Assembly (NCBI RefSeq): GCF_036320965.1
Contig: NC_092234.1
Location: 32,019,203 to 32,083,202, forward strand
Origin: Panulirus ornatus
Taxonomy: Eukaryota; Arthropoda; Malacostraca; Decapoda; Palinuridae
Direction: 5' to 3'
DNA length: 64,000 nt
The position numbers and the translations under genes are program-made. Shown piece by piece: positions 23,601 to 34,899 of the stretch. Numbering within the stretch: position 1 is the stretch's first letter; every line of letters begins with the position of its first letter. Under the pieces are notes generated by a model. That model was not told the origin of the DNA and searched no databases. It worked only from the letters and a program-made list of their open reading frames with translations.

Positions 23601-23757
23601 GTTATAGAAGATGTAGAAACGTACTTTTTTCATATATGATACGAGTGGTGGATAAATGAGTAATTAGTAACTGCAGACAGCGGTCGAAAAAGTTGCACCA
23701 GTGAAGAATATTCAAGAGATGGGGTCCTATGAGTGTAGAACTCTCTCCCGTAAAGTG

Positions 23758-23759
<2 letters not shown>

Positions 23760-23817
<58 letters not shown>
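23760..23817. repeat. (CA)n microsatellite
   Basis: About 28 AC units. Confidence 0.99.
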
Positions 23818-23823
<6 letters not shown>

Positions 23824-23921
23824 TGTATATAAGTATACATATAACGATCGATACGTAACCGCAGGATATATATGTACATATATATCAGTAAGGTCAGAGC
23901 GATGCGTGTGATCTAATATTT

Positions 23922-24118
23922 GTTGATAACCACGAGGGAGAACGAAACACGATAAGCCACAAATACACTTTCGTGTGATTGCATCAGCTTCTTTAGGTGT
24001 GGTGACCAAACCAGGGAAGAAAATGTCAGTTTACGCCGTATGTCGAACGTGACCATGTAATTGCACGAAAGTGTACTTGGGACTTATCGTGTTTCATTTT
24101 TCCTCGTAGTTACCAGCA
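23922..24118. mobile_element. Palindromic (foldback) element, copy 2
   Basis: The left arm (23922-23983; ataaccacgaggg, gaaacacgataag, acactttcgtgt) is the imperfect reverse complement of the right arm (24057-24118; gcacgaaagtgta, cttatcgtgtttc, cctcgtagttacc). The arms match the outer arms of the element at 21231-21506; the middle is shorter and unrelated. The right arm runs via aaaaatcagta into (AT)n at 24126. Confidence 0.85.
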
Positions 24119-24125
24119 AAAATCA

Positions 24126-24221
<96 letters not shown>
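24126..24221. repeat. (AT)n-(GT)n compound microsatellite
   Basis: AT to 24193 then GT to 24221, directly after the foldback arm. Confidence 0.99.
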
Positions 24222-24224
<3 letters not shown>

Positions 24225-24528
24225 CTTACAGTACATATACTGTACAGTGCTCTAAAGTCACAACCTCACAAGTACAAAAATGTACATACAGATATAACCA
24301 ACTCACACAGATTTAAAACAACATATACAGATTGCATACACAGACTCATACATGCGCTCATTTATGCAGTGACTCACAGGCAGTTGACGTACACTGACTC
24401 ACACTCATAACAGTGTAAAGCCAGGAATGCGCACGTGCCTAATAAAACACTTAAAAGCAAGGTTGTGTGGCCAGACTAACACCTAAACGGCATATACGTC
24501 AATTAACCCGCCAGCTGCGCCACTACAC

Positions 24529-24529
<1 letters not shown>
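24222..24529. other. Non-coding stretch
   Basis: Many scattered acacag/catacag words suggest a decayed CA-rich repeat. No gene seen. Confidence 0.5.
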
Positions 24530-24580
<51 letters not shown>

Positions 24581-24630
24581 GATAATAATAATAATAATAA
24601 TTATTATTATTATTAATTTTATTATTATTA

Positions 24631-24676
<46 letters not shown>
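24530..24676. repeat. (AAT)n followed by inverted (ATT)n
   Basis: AAT units to about 24600 switch to ATT units to 24676, so the array is its own reverse complement and can form a long hairpin. Confidence 0.97.
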
Positions 24677-24869
24677 GGAATGAACTAAGGTATTATCATT
24701 ATTCACAAGATCATGGCTCTCATGAAATGGAACTTATACTACGTAGTATTATTGGAACGCCTGACTTGTATACCGGCAATCACTTAAGTCATAATTAGGT
24801 CAGTGACAATGATATTAACACGGAGGTCAAAAGTCTGGGTAATGACTTTAGAAAACCATCAAATCGAAG

Positions 24870-24871
<2 letters not shown>

Positions 24872-24923
<52 letters not shown>
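24872..24923. repeat. (AT)n microsatellite
   Basis: About 26 AT units. Confidence 0.99.
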
Positions 24924-24925
<2 letters not shown>

Positions 24926-25295
24926 CCGTGCAAGAAAACTGGATCATGAAGAGCCAAAAGGGAAGCTAAAACAAGCAACACCAAGGGACAATAAATGCTA
25001 TTAAATAATAACTAAATTACAAAAATTGTTGGCTACCCAACCAACCCTAGTATCACACGAATCATACAGCCACACCAGCACCAGCACACACCCACCCTCG
25101 CCCCCCCGATCTTAACCACCGGCAGGCGACCTTAATTCTTATCTAGTTTTCTCTTTATATAAATGAATATTCTCGTGTAATAATATAATTCCGGGAGATC
25201 TAAAATAAGGGGGTGGTTAAGACGTCTTAAGATGGACCAGATGACGGATGCCTTTCTCAAGGAGACGCGACGGGTCTTCGGAATTAGTCAAGAAC
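24924..25295. other. Non-coding stretch
   Basis: AT-rich, with a short C-run near 25105. Nothing recognised. Confidence 0.5.

Positions 25296-25348
<53 letters not shown>
25296..25348. repeat. (CA)n microsatellite
   Basis: About 26 AC units. Confidence 0.99.
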
Positions 25349-25350
<2 letters not shown>

Positions 25351-25484
25351 GTCGCTCGGCCTCGGCTTTCGCTGATCCCCGTTGTCACCAGTCGTCATTG
25401 CAGTCGGTGGATCTAATCGATGCACACGAGAGGCTGGGCTTATGCACCTCTTATGGGATTAGTTTAATTTACCACAAAAGGCAT

Positions 25485-25644
25485 GGTTAACGCACTCCAA
25501 GGGACTAGATTAACGCACTCTAAGACACTGGATTAACGCACGATAAAGGGTTGGGTTAACGCACTCCAAGGGATTGGATTAATGTATTCTAAAGGGCAGC
25601 ATTACTATATGCCGATGGGGCCAGGTTTGAGCACTCAAGGGCAG
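25485..25644. repeat. Decayed minisatellite (GCACTC-AAGGG-GGATTAAC), left part
   Basis: Units such as ttaacgcactccaagggact, gattaacgcactctaagaca and ggttaacgcactccaaggga, about 28-30 nt. The array resumes at 27154, so it is split by the LINE between. Confidence 0.85.
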
Positions 25645-27153
25645 CTTCATAGATTACCACGGACCAGTTTCGGTCCTACATAACAGCGAAGGTATGAACA
25701 GACTTGAAAAAAAAAAAATGCAAATTGAAGCTTTAAGAATCATACTTAGTTTCCCGTAGTCCACAAAAGTACTTAACATGCAGAAAGAACTTGGTGTTCC
25801 CAGCATTGAAGACAGAATGCTGGAAAGCAATCTTAGGACTGAAATTTCTGCGTGGTGATCCAGACAGTATTGTCTCTAAAGAACTGTTATACCATATATG
25901 CCATGACACGAGTGAATCTAAATGGATCCAAATTACAGCCAACCACACGGCAATGTCTGGTGTACAGAATTTGTATAAAATCAGGAAGCCCCAGCATTTC
26001 CTGCCTTCCTGGCAAATAACTTCCTTTGACGTCACTACACCTACTTATCCACCTAAGAAACTAACTGCTTATATCTTCACCTTCGACACTTATCCAAAAC
26101 CAGTGCTGTTGAATAGAAACAGGAACTCCAGACTGACAATAACATAGCCCAGTACATCATCTATACTGACGGTTCTCACGACTCTGCCATTGGGAAGGCA
26201 GGCAGTGCTGCCATTGTGATCCAGTCCAATGGTAATAGATTAGAGAAAAATGTGAGGATAAACAACTGGTCATCTACTCTACAAACTGAAATGTTCGCCA
26301 CACTTATCGCTCTTGAGCAGGCAGGAATCACTGCCACAGACAGTCTGATTATGTACCGTGTTGGTCACTGAACCCTGAGATAAATATTCAAACATAATTG
26401 CTCAAGTTATTCAAATCAAATTGTGATGGATTCCCTCTCACAAAGGCCTCCGTGAGCATGACAAAGTTGATGCTTTAACCAAACTTGCACTTCGTAAAGG
26501 TGGTTAAAAAAAAAAAATGGGTTGTCAATTAGGAGCCTCAACACTACAATTAGAAAGGAACTAATAGACATCTTTGAAGCACGAAGACGAGTACAGATAA
26601 GCACAAGTAGACACATTATCCATCGCAGTGAAATGTGTAGAGTAAAACATGCATATGGAAAAATAATAAGATCAGCAGATTACGATATGTTGTAACTGCT
26701 ACGCTATAGGATAGGCTATGGATACTAAGCTATAGGTATCAATGGCGCTTTGTCCTATCTCGAGATGTTAATCATGTGAATTGTAAAGTTTGTGGTCAAA
26801 GATTAGGACACAAACTAGAACATAATGTCTTAAATGAGAAAAAATAGGTTTTTTGTTTGAGGGATAGATCTAAACCCTGCAAGAAATGTCACAGCACCTT
26901 ATTGTTACAAACAAGATACCTGAAATTTTTAAGCTTGTACCTATTCTTTGCATCTAGTCGGTAAATCTTACCATATGAAACTATGTATTTACTGAAATAC
27001 CTGATACGAATTGTAACATCTTTTATAAATATCAACCCTCTGGGATCTGACTAAGGCCCTTTGTGACCCCTGCAATCCTTAAAGTTGCGCTACAGCTAAC
27101 AGGATGAGCATGGGGTGCACAATAAACTTGTCGGGGTTACTGGCGCAAATCAA
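25645..27153 (+). mobile_element. Degenerate LINE with RNase H domain (I-superfamily-like)
   Basis: Late RT/connection region: QKELGVPSIEDRMLESNLRT near 25780, then KFLRGDPDSIVSKELLYHIC in another frame. An RNase H segment is open at 26141-26368 (QYIIYTDGSHDSAIGKAGSA with catalytic D, and the TEMFA E-helix), ending at TGA 26369. Remnants of the RNase H C-terminus (REHDKVDALTKLALRKGG near 26460) and a CCHC-like knuckle (CKVCGQRLGHKLEH near 26785) follow. Several frameshifts and stops mark it as dead. The 3' end has caataaac near 27120. Identical tcaagggcag occurs on both flanks (25635-25644, 27154-27163), a candidate target-site duplication. Confidence 0.8.
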
Positions 27154-27440
27154 TCAAGGGCAGAATCAACGCATTTTACTAGGCTGGGTTAACACACTAT
27201 AGGGGACTCGACTAAAGCTCTCTTAAGGGGGTTTGTTTACTGTAATCAGTGAGGTGAATTAATGCACTTAAAAGCGGTCAAGTCATCGAACTCGAAGACC
27301 TCAGGGCCACTCACAGTAGCATGTCATCGAACTCAAATATAAATCAAATGTTTACCTGTTTAAGCCTATCATACACAAAGTTCACAGTCATCGCACTCAG
27401 GGATTCTAGGCCTTCGTACTCAAGAGGATTTTGAAATGAC
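27154..27440. repeat. Decayed minisatellite, right part
   Basis: Continuation of the array before the LINE: tcaagggcagaatcaacgca, gggttaacacactatagggg and atgcacttaaaagcggtcaa, more diverged toward 27440. Confidence 0.7.
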
Positions 27441-28010
27441 GAGTACTCTCATCTCTCATATCCCCCCATCCTCCCAGCTCGTAAGACGTCAACGCAGTCA
27501 TCATCTTCAGCCATCTCTTCCCTTCTCTTAAATCATCATCTTCCTTCCTATTTTTCAGGAAGGGACTGTTTACCCAACCGGCAATAATCTATTTTACTAA
27601 TCATTATCTTAATTAAGGTTATTAATTAACCTCACCATTACAGCTGAGGGTTGTACTGTTATCACACTCAATGTTCAATTTTTGGATAGAGACAAGTGAT
27701 CTCACTTAATTTAACTCCTATAGTTATGACGTAGTTCTTAGGTTTGTCCTAAAGACATGGCATGCAGTTGTAGTACCATGATATCAAACAGGACACGTGC
27801 CGGGCAGCGAGCAAATTGATGGCTCTCCATTGATGGCCCTTCCAGAGCGCAAATCCCTAACTACTTCAAGCTCGATGGTACGATCCCTTAGGTATGATAG
27901 CCTGGCTTTTGACCTTGCCTTTCAGGGTTCGTACTGTCATGCTATCAGAAGTTGAGACAAACATTTTTAGCGAATGATTTCCACTTATCTTTCAAATACT
28001 TCCATGATGA
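27441..28010. other. Non-coding stretch
   Basis: No gene or repeat recognised before the LINE poly(T) at 28016. Confidence 0.5.
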
Positions 28011-28015
28011 AATTC

Positions 28016-28757
28016 TTTTTTTTTTTTTTTTTATACTTTGTCGCCGTCTCCCGCGTTTGCGAGGTAGCGCAAGGAAACAGACGAAAGAAATGGCCCAACC
28101 CCCCCCCCCCCCATACACATGTACATACACACGTCCACACACGCAAATATACATACCTACACAGCTTTCCATGGTTTACCCCAGACGCTTCACATGCCTT
28201 GCTTCAATCCACTGACAGCACGTCAACCCCTGTATACCACATGACTCCAATTCACTCTATTTCTTGCCCTCCTTTCACCCTCCTGCATGTTCAGGCCCCG
28301 ATCACACAAAATCTTTTTCACTCCATCTTTCCACCTCCAATTTGGTCTCCCTCTTCTCCTTGTTCCCTCCACCTCCGACACATATATCCTCTTGGTCAAT
28401 CTCTCCTCACTCATTCTCTCCATGTGCCCAAACCATTTCAAAACACCCTCTTCTGCTCTCTCAACCACGCTCTTTTTATTTCCACACATCTCTCTTACCC
28501 TTACGTTACTTACTCGATCAAACCACCTCACACCACACATTGTCCTCAAACATCTCATTTCCAGCACATCCATCCTCCTGCGCACATCTCTATCCATAGC
28601 CCACGCCTCGCAACCATACAACATTGTTGGAACCACTATTCCCTCAAACATACTCATTTTTGCTTTCCGAGATAGTGTTCTCGACTTCCACACATTTTTC
28701 AAGGCTCCCAAAATTTTCGCCCCCTCCCCCACCCTATGATCCACTTCCGCTTCCATG
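28016..28757 (-). mobile_element. 5'-truncated LINE copy with poly(A) tail, same family as 1-840
   Basis: The minus strand has an intact 177-codon frame from ATG 28756 to a stop at 28223: C-terminal RT region VVPTMLYGCEAWAMDRDVRR, MRCLRTMCGVRWFDRV, EGVLKWFGHMERMSEERL and RRRGRPNWRWKDGVKKIL. About 190 nt of 3' untranslated sequence follows, including a C-tract (28100-28113), then a poly(A) tail (T-run 28016-28032 on plus). The 5' end is cttccatg at 28750-28757; the same octamer lies before the tail at 27999-28006. This segment is colinear with, and follows directly on, the RT portion at 1-840. Open coding suggests a young insertion. Confidence 0.9.
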
Positions 28758-30389
28758 TAAAATGATAATCGTCAACTTCCGTTGGGGCTTTCGTAACCAC
28801 TTCGAATTCCTTGATATAAATCTTCGGGTAAAACTCCATTCTACAATCACACCCTTTTCCATACGTCTGCCTACAGCGCACTATGTAAAATGGACGCGAT
28901 CAAAGGTACTGGACTGCCTGGTTAAAGCACCAAGACGAAATTTCGGGGGAGAAAGGTTTGACTACCGTGAATTTCACTGACCATGAAAGTCAACAGATAC
29001 ATTCAACGGAGAGTCTGGTTGGCCACGGTTGGCCGGGGCCTCTCGCCTGGGTGTTTGTAATATACCCAAACACCGAAGCATAACTCTGACCCAGAAACGA
29101 GTTTTCATCATTTTTGTCAAGTTGATCAATATACGGTTTCTTACTTCTTACGAGGAAATTGACCAATCTGGACCATAATACAAAAGTCTTGGCATCTGAA
29201 AAATTACATTTGGTCATAACGATCAATAATTATTCCAAGTCAGAGATTAATCTCCATGTTTGATGTCTCCACGTTTGGTCAAGGAAGGTATCTTAATGCG
29301 AAATTGATTTGAATCTTTTTTTTTTTTTATCAAACGTCTGGAGTACGTTTTCTTGATAACACCCATGGATATCCAACGGACGCCCGGGTCCTACTGATTC
29401 ATCAGCTGCGGCAAGATTCAAATTAGCGGACGTTCATATTAACGTGTGTTTGGCGGGCGGCGCGGCGTCTGAAGCCGGCAACGACGGCCGAGCTCCTGTT
29501 GTGAGCGTACCTCCTCCTCCTCCCAGAGTCAGTGTAAACAGGCCAACCTTTCCAGCCTTTCATCGCAAAATTCGCTCCATGGCCAAGCTGGTCTAATAAT
29601 CAAGGTAGCCACAACTAGAGTTCAGAGTTTGCTTTTTGCAAACGCTCGCTCAAAAACGCTAGTTTGCCGAGTTGTCTTCGTCAAACAATGCTAAGAGAAA
29701 AGGCTGGGTCTGTTTTAGGCAAATAGGCCGCACTGGGATTTTTTCCCCCAGTGACATCCCAAGTTTGTTTTATTGCATCTTTCCCTCCTTTCCCTTCCTC
29801 CCTTTTTCTTTAATACATGAAGACGATCATTGTGATTTAACATTTCTAAGCAGGGGATGAAGCTGCACTTAGATATATCAGGTTATTGTAATGGAAACAT
29901 AAGCGTGGGCGAGGTTTGATTCACAATATGACGGCGGACAACGGCTACTGTACCTCATACATTCCTCTGGCAGGTAAAGTTCGACGAGAAATTGCTCTTA
30001 GGATGACGGGATGTATTGCTGTAATGACATTTGTTTCATCATTCTTTAGTTATGTTTCTTCAAAAACGTGACATTTTTGAATGGTTCTCGCTTCCCAAGA
30101 TGCGAATAAGTTGCTAATAATAGACCAAGATGTTACTGAGCGAGTTGAAACCTTCGCAGTGAGTCAATGATGTCTATACTGCATCTACAAGTTGTGTTTC
30201 TCTCGATGTGCCCAGGCGTGCATGGGAAACTTACTCGATGGAACGTTACGAAGATTCGAAGTATCTAACAAAGATGTTATGTGGGTGAACTTTTAAGTAT
30301 TCAGGTCAGCTAAACACGTATGTGGGCGGGCTGGCGTGTAGTACGGTGGCCCGACGCTAATTTACGTTAATGAAGCGAAGCATCCCAGA
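28758..30389. other. Non-coding stretch
   Basis: Includes a GC-rich patch at 29450-29530. A 78-codon minus-strand frame at 28990-29226 has no recognised domain. No RNA gene seen. Confidence 0.45.
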
Positions 30390-31080
30390 GGAAGGAGAAA
30401 TGCCTCTGGGTGAGGTAAAGTGTCTCTAGCCGAGCCAAAGTGTTATTGTGTGAGTGCCTTTTGAAAGCCAACGTATTCTTTGGTGAATCGAAAGTCTTTG
30501 GGTGTGCAGGTTGTTGTTGTTTAGGTAATGATTCTTTAAGTTAATCAGTGAATTACAAGGTAATCTTCGACCCCTTTTTAAGTTGAGCCTGGTTTACTGA
30601 GGTAAGCCAAGATATCTGGAGGTAAAAACCTAGTGGCTCTGGATGAACAGTAAGTGTAGCAATGTGATGGGTTATGGTGTGTATACTTTTACACGAGACA
30701 AACTGTATTTGATCGATCCAAGGTGTCTCTCGGAGAAATTGATTACATCCAAGTGAACTTAAGTATCCAAGTTGAAGCTAAGTCAAACCATCTTTTAGGG
30801 AAAAGAAGTTACCTGATCAAAATTGTCCTTAAGTGAGGTATGCTGTGTCTGAATGAACCAGTGTGTCTTTAACTGAGCCTAGGAGTCTTTTGAGTGAGCC
30901 GAGGTGTCTTAGGGAAAACCAAGATTTCCCTGAATTTCCCAGAACGTCTTACGTAATTAAGCCAGGAAAGATTTGACGTGTTTTGGCGGAATGTTAAGTA
31001 AGATGTCTTCAGATGATGCGCGATGCCCTTAAGTGATAAAGGTGCTCCTAAATGATGTATGGCGTGCTTAGTTTTCCCCG
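30390..31080. repeat. Decayed tandem array with GTGTCT..GTGAGCCAAG motif
   Basis: Variants of aagtgtctctagccgagcca, aggagtcttttgagtgagcc, gaggtgtcttaggg and gatgtcttcagatgatgcg recur about every 30 nt. Heavily diverged. Confidence 0.6.
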
Positions 31081-31180
31081 TTTCAGTGAACTGGTTAGAT
31101 GCCGTCTACAGAAAAGATCTACTATAAGGATATCTTAGGTCCCTACAGACGAACGCAAGCTATCAGAGGAGTAAAATTTA

Positions 31181-31248
<68 letters not shown>
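31181..31248. repeat. (CA)n-(AT)n microsatellite
   Basis: Short CA, then about 29 AT units. Confidence 0.99.
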
Positions 31249-31250
<2 letters not shown>

Positions 31251-32462
31251 AAGTATTTTAGGCATAATTATGAGGGGATAAGCGAGGTAATGCATTATGC
31301 ATGGATCCTGAAATGGTGAATGATTCCCCCTGGCGAATAATGCTTGCTTGTAGGCAATGAGATATTTTAGCTAACAGTGACCCCAGGTCTGCGGCCATAT
31401 TGTAAAATCATTTAATAGTCCAGAGACAACGACCCAACTGCCTAGTTACTTTCTTGACTTATTATGAGACACGATAAAAGTCTAGATCTTCCTCTTGGGA
31501 ACATCTGATCTCCTTCCACCCTTATCACCTTAGTCCATAAGTTTCGGTTCTCTTCCACTATCACAACGAGCCTTGTTACGACCCAATGATCTATAGCTGT
31601 TGGTGTTCGGTTGTATTCAGATTACACACACGCACGGCGCTCACACTCACCCACGCTCTGCTGTACACGCCTGGTAGACTTATACTTTCGTCCTTAAAAC
31701 ACCCAACTAAACTTCAGTAACTTAATGGCGTCCTCTGTAGCGATTTTGACCTTGTTTACATACCCAATTACTGAATTAGGTTACTGACAGCTAACTGCAG
31801 GACGAGGTCGTATGCGCCCCGCCCATGTCGGACACGTGTAACAACGGAGGTCTCCTCTACCCCCACCACCTACCCCCTCACGTCTTGCCACTAGATGATT
31901 CAGACACCCGCGTTGTCAGACACACACACACACACACACACACACCACTGTACAGTAACGAGCGGTCTCAACAGCCGGTGTTTGTTGCTTAAAACATTGT
32001 GGTAAAGTGTGATGTTGTGCAGCTAAGTCGCGACAAAATACGTCCAGGCCTTGAGCGCCCACGTCTGAGGAACTTTCCCAGACTGACGGACGGAGTGAGC
32101 GAGAGCGAATACACTCGATATCTTACGGAACTGTTTCTCCCGCCCTTTCTCTAACGGTGAATCCACATGGCTAAGCCGTAAGGCGTGGTACGAGAAACAT
32201 AACCAAGCATGAAAGCTAAAACTGAAAGGTCCCAGCTGTGGTAGGATGGCCCACGGAGCAGAGACAGACTACTGCTACTACACACACACACACACAGAGC
32301 CCCCGACGAATGCTGGATGACATCTTGTCCTGCGCCTTGACCAACAACGCTGCGGGGGTCCTTCCGGTACTACTTCTTCATTCCCCGTGCATACATTATA
32401 TTGGACGTATCTGATGAGGGGAAGAATATCAACCGACTTTTCTGGATTAACAATTTTTACCT
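31249..32462. other. Non-coding stretch with short (CA)n tracts
   Basis: CA tracts at 31919-31946 and 32280-32297. No gene recognised. Confidence 0.5.
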
Positions 32463-32647
32463 GTCGACGGCTAACCTGGTTTTCCGAGAACCGCGCGCCG
32501 AGTAATTGCTGGAGGTGGCAGAGATCATCGCGCCTTTCCCTGAGCGTTTCGTTCCCGGGCGAGTCTCGGCGGCCGGCGGAGGCGGCGGACGCTCGCCCCG
32601 GCGCCTTAACGATATCCAGTGGGTCTCGGACCGCACTGTCCAGCTAG
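32463..32647. other. GC-rich islet with exon-like splice signals on both strands
   Basis: CpG-rich patch in AT-rich surroundings. The plus strand ends with cagctag|gtaagg, a good donor. The minus strand begins after ttatccttacctag (acceptor-like) and reaches cgacag|gtaaaa (donor-like) at 32463. The minus frame between reads LDSAVRDPLDIVKAPGRA and later RRDDLCHLQQLLGARFSENQ. Several frames are open, as expected from GC content, and I recognise no family. Could be an exon, a 5' UTR/CpG island or neither. Confidence 0.25.
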
Positions 32648-32734
32648 GTAAGGATAATAATCCGTGTATGTATTACATTACTTATTCAGTATTCTCAAGC
32701 AAAACCTCACCACTGTGCTATTTAAAAGGAACAG

Positions 32735-32813
32735 AACGTGAGGGAGGGAGGGGGTGGGAGAACACAAGGAGAGTGGGGGGGAGAGAGAAGTGAGGGAGGG
32801 TTGGGTTAGGTGG

Positions 32814-32892
<79 letters not shown>

Positions 32893-33480
32893 TGGTAGAG
32901 AGTAAGAGTAGACAGAGAGGTGGTGTGGAGAGAGATGGGATAGAAATCGAGAAGGGAGGGGCAGGGGAGCGAGCATTGTAGGTAAGTAGGGTGAGCAAGA
33001 GACAGGTCAGTGGAAAGAGGGAGTGGGGAGTGATGGATAAGAACAGAGGTGACGAAGTAAAAGCGGTGGGAGAAGACAAATGGTACTCAGGAGGGATGGG
33101 GGAGGTGAGACGGTTGGGAGAGGGCAAGACAGGTGAGGAAGGTAAAGGGGTGGAGGAAGGAAAGAGGGGTGGGGGAAGTGAAGAGGGGTAGGGAGCGAGT
33201 TAAGATGTGGGGCGAGGAAGGTTAAGAAGAGTGGGGCGGGAAAGGTGAAAGGGGAGTGGGTTAGGGATGGGGAGGAAGGGGAGGGGAGACGGTGTGAGGA
33301 GTGGGCAAGATAAGAAAGTTGGTGCGTGTGGGTTAGCGAAGATGGAAGAGGTGGGGTGGAGAAGGTTAAGAGGAGCAGGAAAGGAAGAAAGAGGGGGAGA
33401 TGGAGGGTCGGGTGGGGGGTGTGCTGAGGGGGTAGGAAGACGTAATGTGGTGGGCAGCAACAGTGGTCAAGACGCTGGAG
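32735..33480. repeat. Purine-rich (G/A) tract with (GA)n at 32815-32889
   Basis: About 750 nt of plus strand is mostly G and A (for example gagggagggagggggtggga), including about 37 GA units. The opposite-strand Pro/Leu/Ser open frames are compositional. Confidence 0.9.
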
Positions 33481-33534
33481 AAGACCTACGAAAAAAATGA
33501 AAAGATGGTCGTACAAAATTCGATGCTTCTCCTC

Positions 33535-33680
33535 TTGATGGAGCAGTGAGGAAAATAAAAATCTATCCCTGGGGATAGGGGAGGAAAAAATACCAGTGGC
33601 CCACGTATCTTCTGCGTGTCTTAAGAGGCCACTAAGAGGGGCAGCAGGAGCGGAGGGCTGGAAACCATCCTCGACTGTAT
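33535..33680. mobile_element. Possible SINE or LINE 3'-end fragment
   Basis: ctatccctggggatagggga and ttctgcgtgtcttaagaggc then cactaagaggggcagcagga resemble an interspersed repeat I associate with decapod sequences. This rests on memory only. The inverted ctatccc/gggatag sits within it. Confidence 0.3.
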
Positions 33681-33823
33681 GATCAATTCCAACCAACAGC
33701 GGCAGGATGACAGACCAAAGGAGGATATGTTCAACCCACAGCTCAATCGTCTGTTCCTGACGCCACCTCACTGAGGTAGGTAATACCCCGTGAGTGTTAA
33801 TGTTGATGTGGGGAAATGGATTA

Positions 33824-33826
<3 letters not shown>

Positions 33827-33911
<85 letters not shown>

Positions 33912-33976
33912 AGGACTTATAACAGCCTAAGACGTCATTTTCCCCAAAGACGAGGGTCTCCGGGTAGCGCTTACCG

Positions 33977-34048
<72 letters not shown>
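33827..34048. repeat. Two (GA)n arrays and a G-tract flanking a short spacer
   Basis: GA at 33827-33900 followed by a run of G to 33910, a spacer of about 70 nt, then GA again at 33981-34048. Confidence 0.98.
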
Positions 34049-34050
<2 letters not shown>

Positions 34051-34899
34051 GGAGGGACAAGAAACCTATGGTGACCTGTGGTGGTCTTATGGTCGACGTC
34101 TGGTATAATAATGAGGAACAGACATGATGTCAGCACCAGACCCAGATAAGAAGTCCTACGAGATGTCCCGCTGGTGATAAAGAATGCTTTCCTTCCTCAT
34201 CTTCCTTATCCATCATCATCCACTCGCCACTTTCACTAACTACGGATACGATATGAATGGAAGTATTCCATCTCCCGTTCCACAGTTCTGTGATGATAAC
34301 ACGGTTTTAATACCCAAATGTTGTATGTAACACGTACAGATAACCTCATAACACTCTTCCAACATGATGTGTGTAACATATACAAATAACTTCAATGATA
34401 ATACTCTTCTTTACAAGACGAAATGAACTTGAATTTCAGGGAAATAGGGACATTTCTGGGTAGTCCGGAGCATATCAAGTTTAGGATATCAAACCAACAT
34501 CAATATACCGGAATCTTATTATCTATTAGTTACCTAAGTATGGAGAATTCGTTCGACCGAGAGAGGATGGAGAACTCAAATGAGCGACAGATGTACAAAC
34601 ATCGTAGGTCCGTACCTGGTACGTGACTCGAGTCATATGGCACAAGACTCGGCTGTTCGGATAAAAAGGTTCGAAGCATTAAGTAAATTTAGCAAATAAT
34701 GGCAACAAAGAGGTTCCCTCCCCCTCTCTCCCCTTCTTTCCCCCTCTTTTATCGAGTTTCCCAGAAGGTGGGGGGCGGTTCCCCAACCAACCCCCCTTCC
34801 CTGTAATGCCATCGAAAAATGCATCTCCGTTCGTTAAGCGGCCGCGACTGGCTCATTTTTGCCAGCCAAGAACGGTTTGGGTTCGGGTAAGTCACTGTC
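34049..34899. other. Non-coding stretch
   Basis: No gene recognised. The right part turns pyrimidine-rich (34710-34800). Confidence 0.5.

Noticed and set aside
28990..29226. 78-codon minus-strand frame of protein-like composition
   Set aside because: No domain, no flanking splice or mobile-element evidence; kept only as a note.
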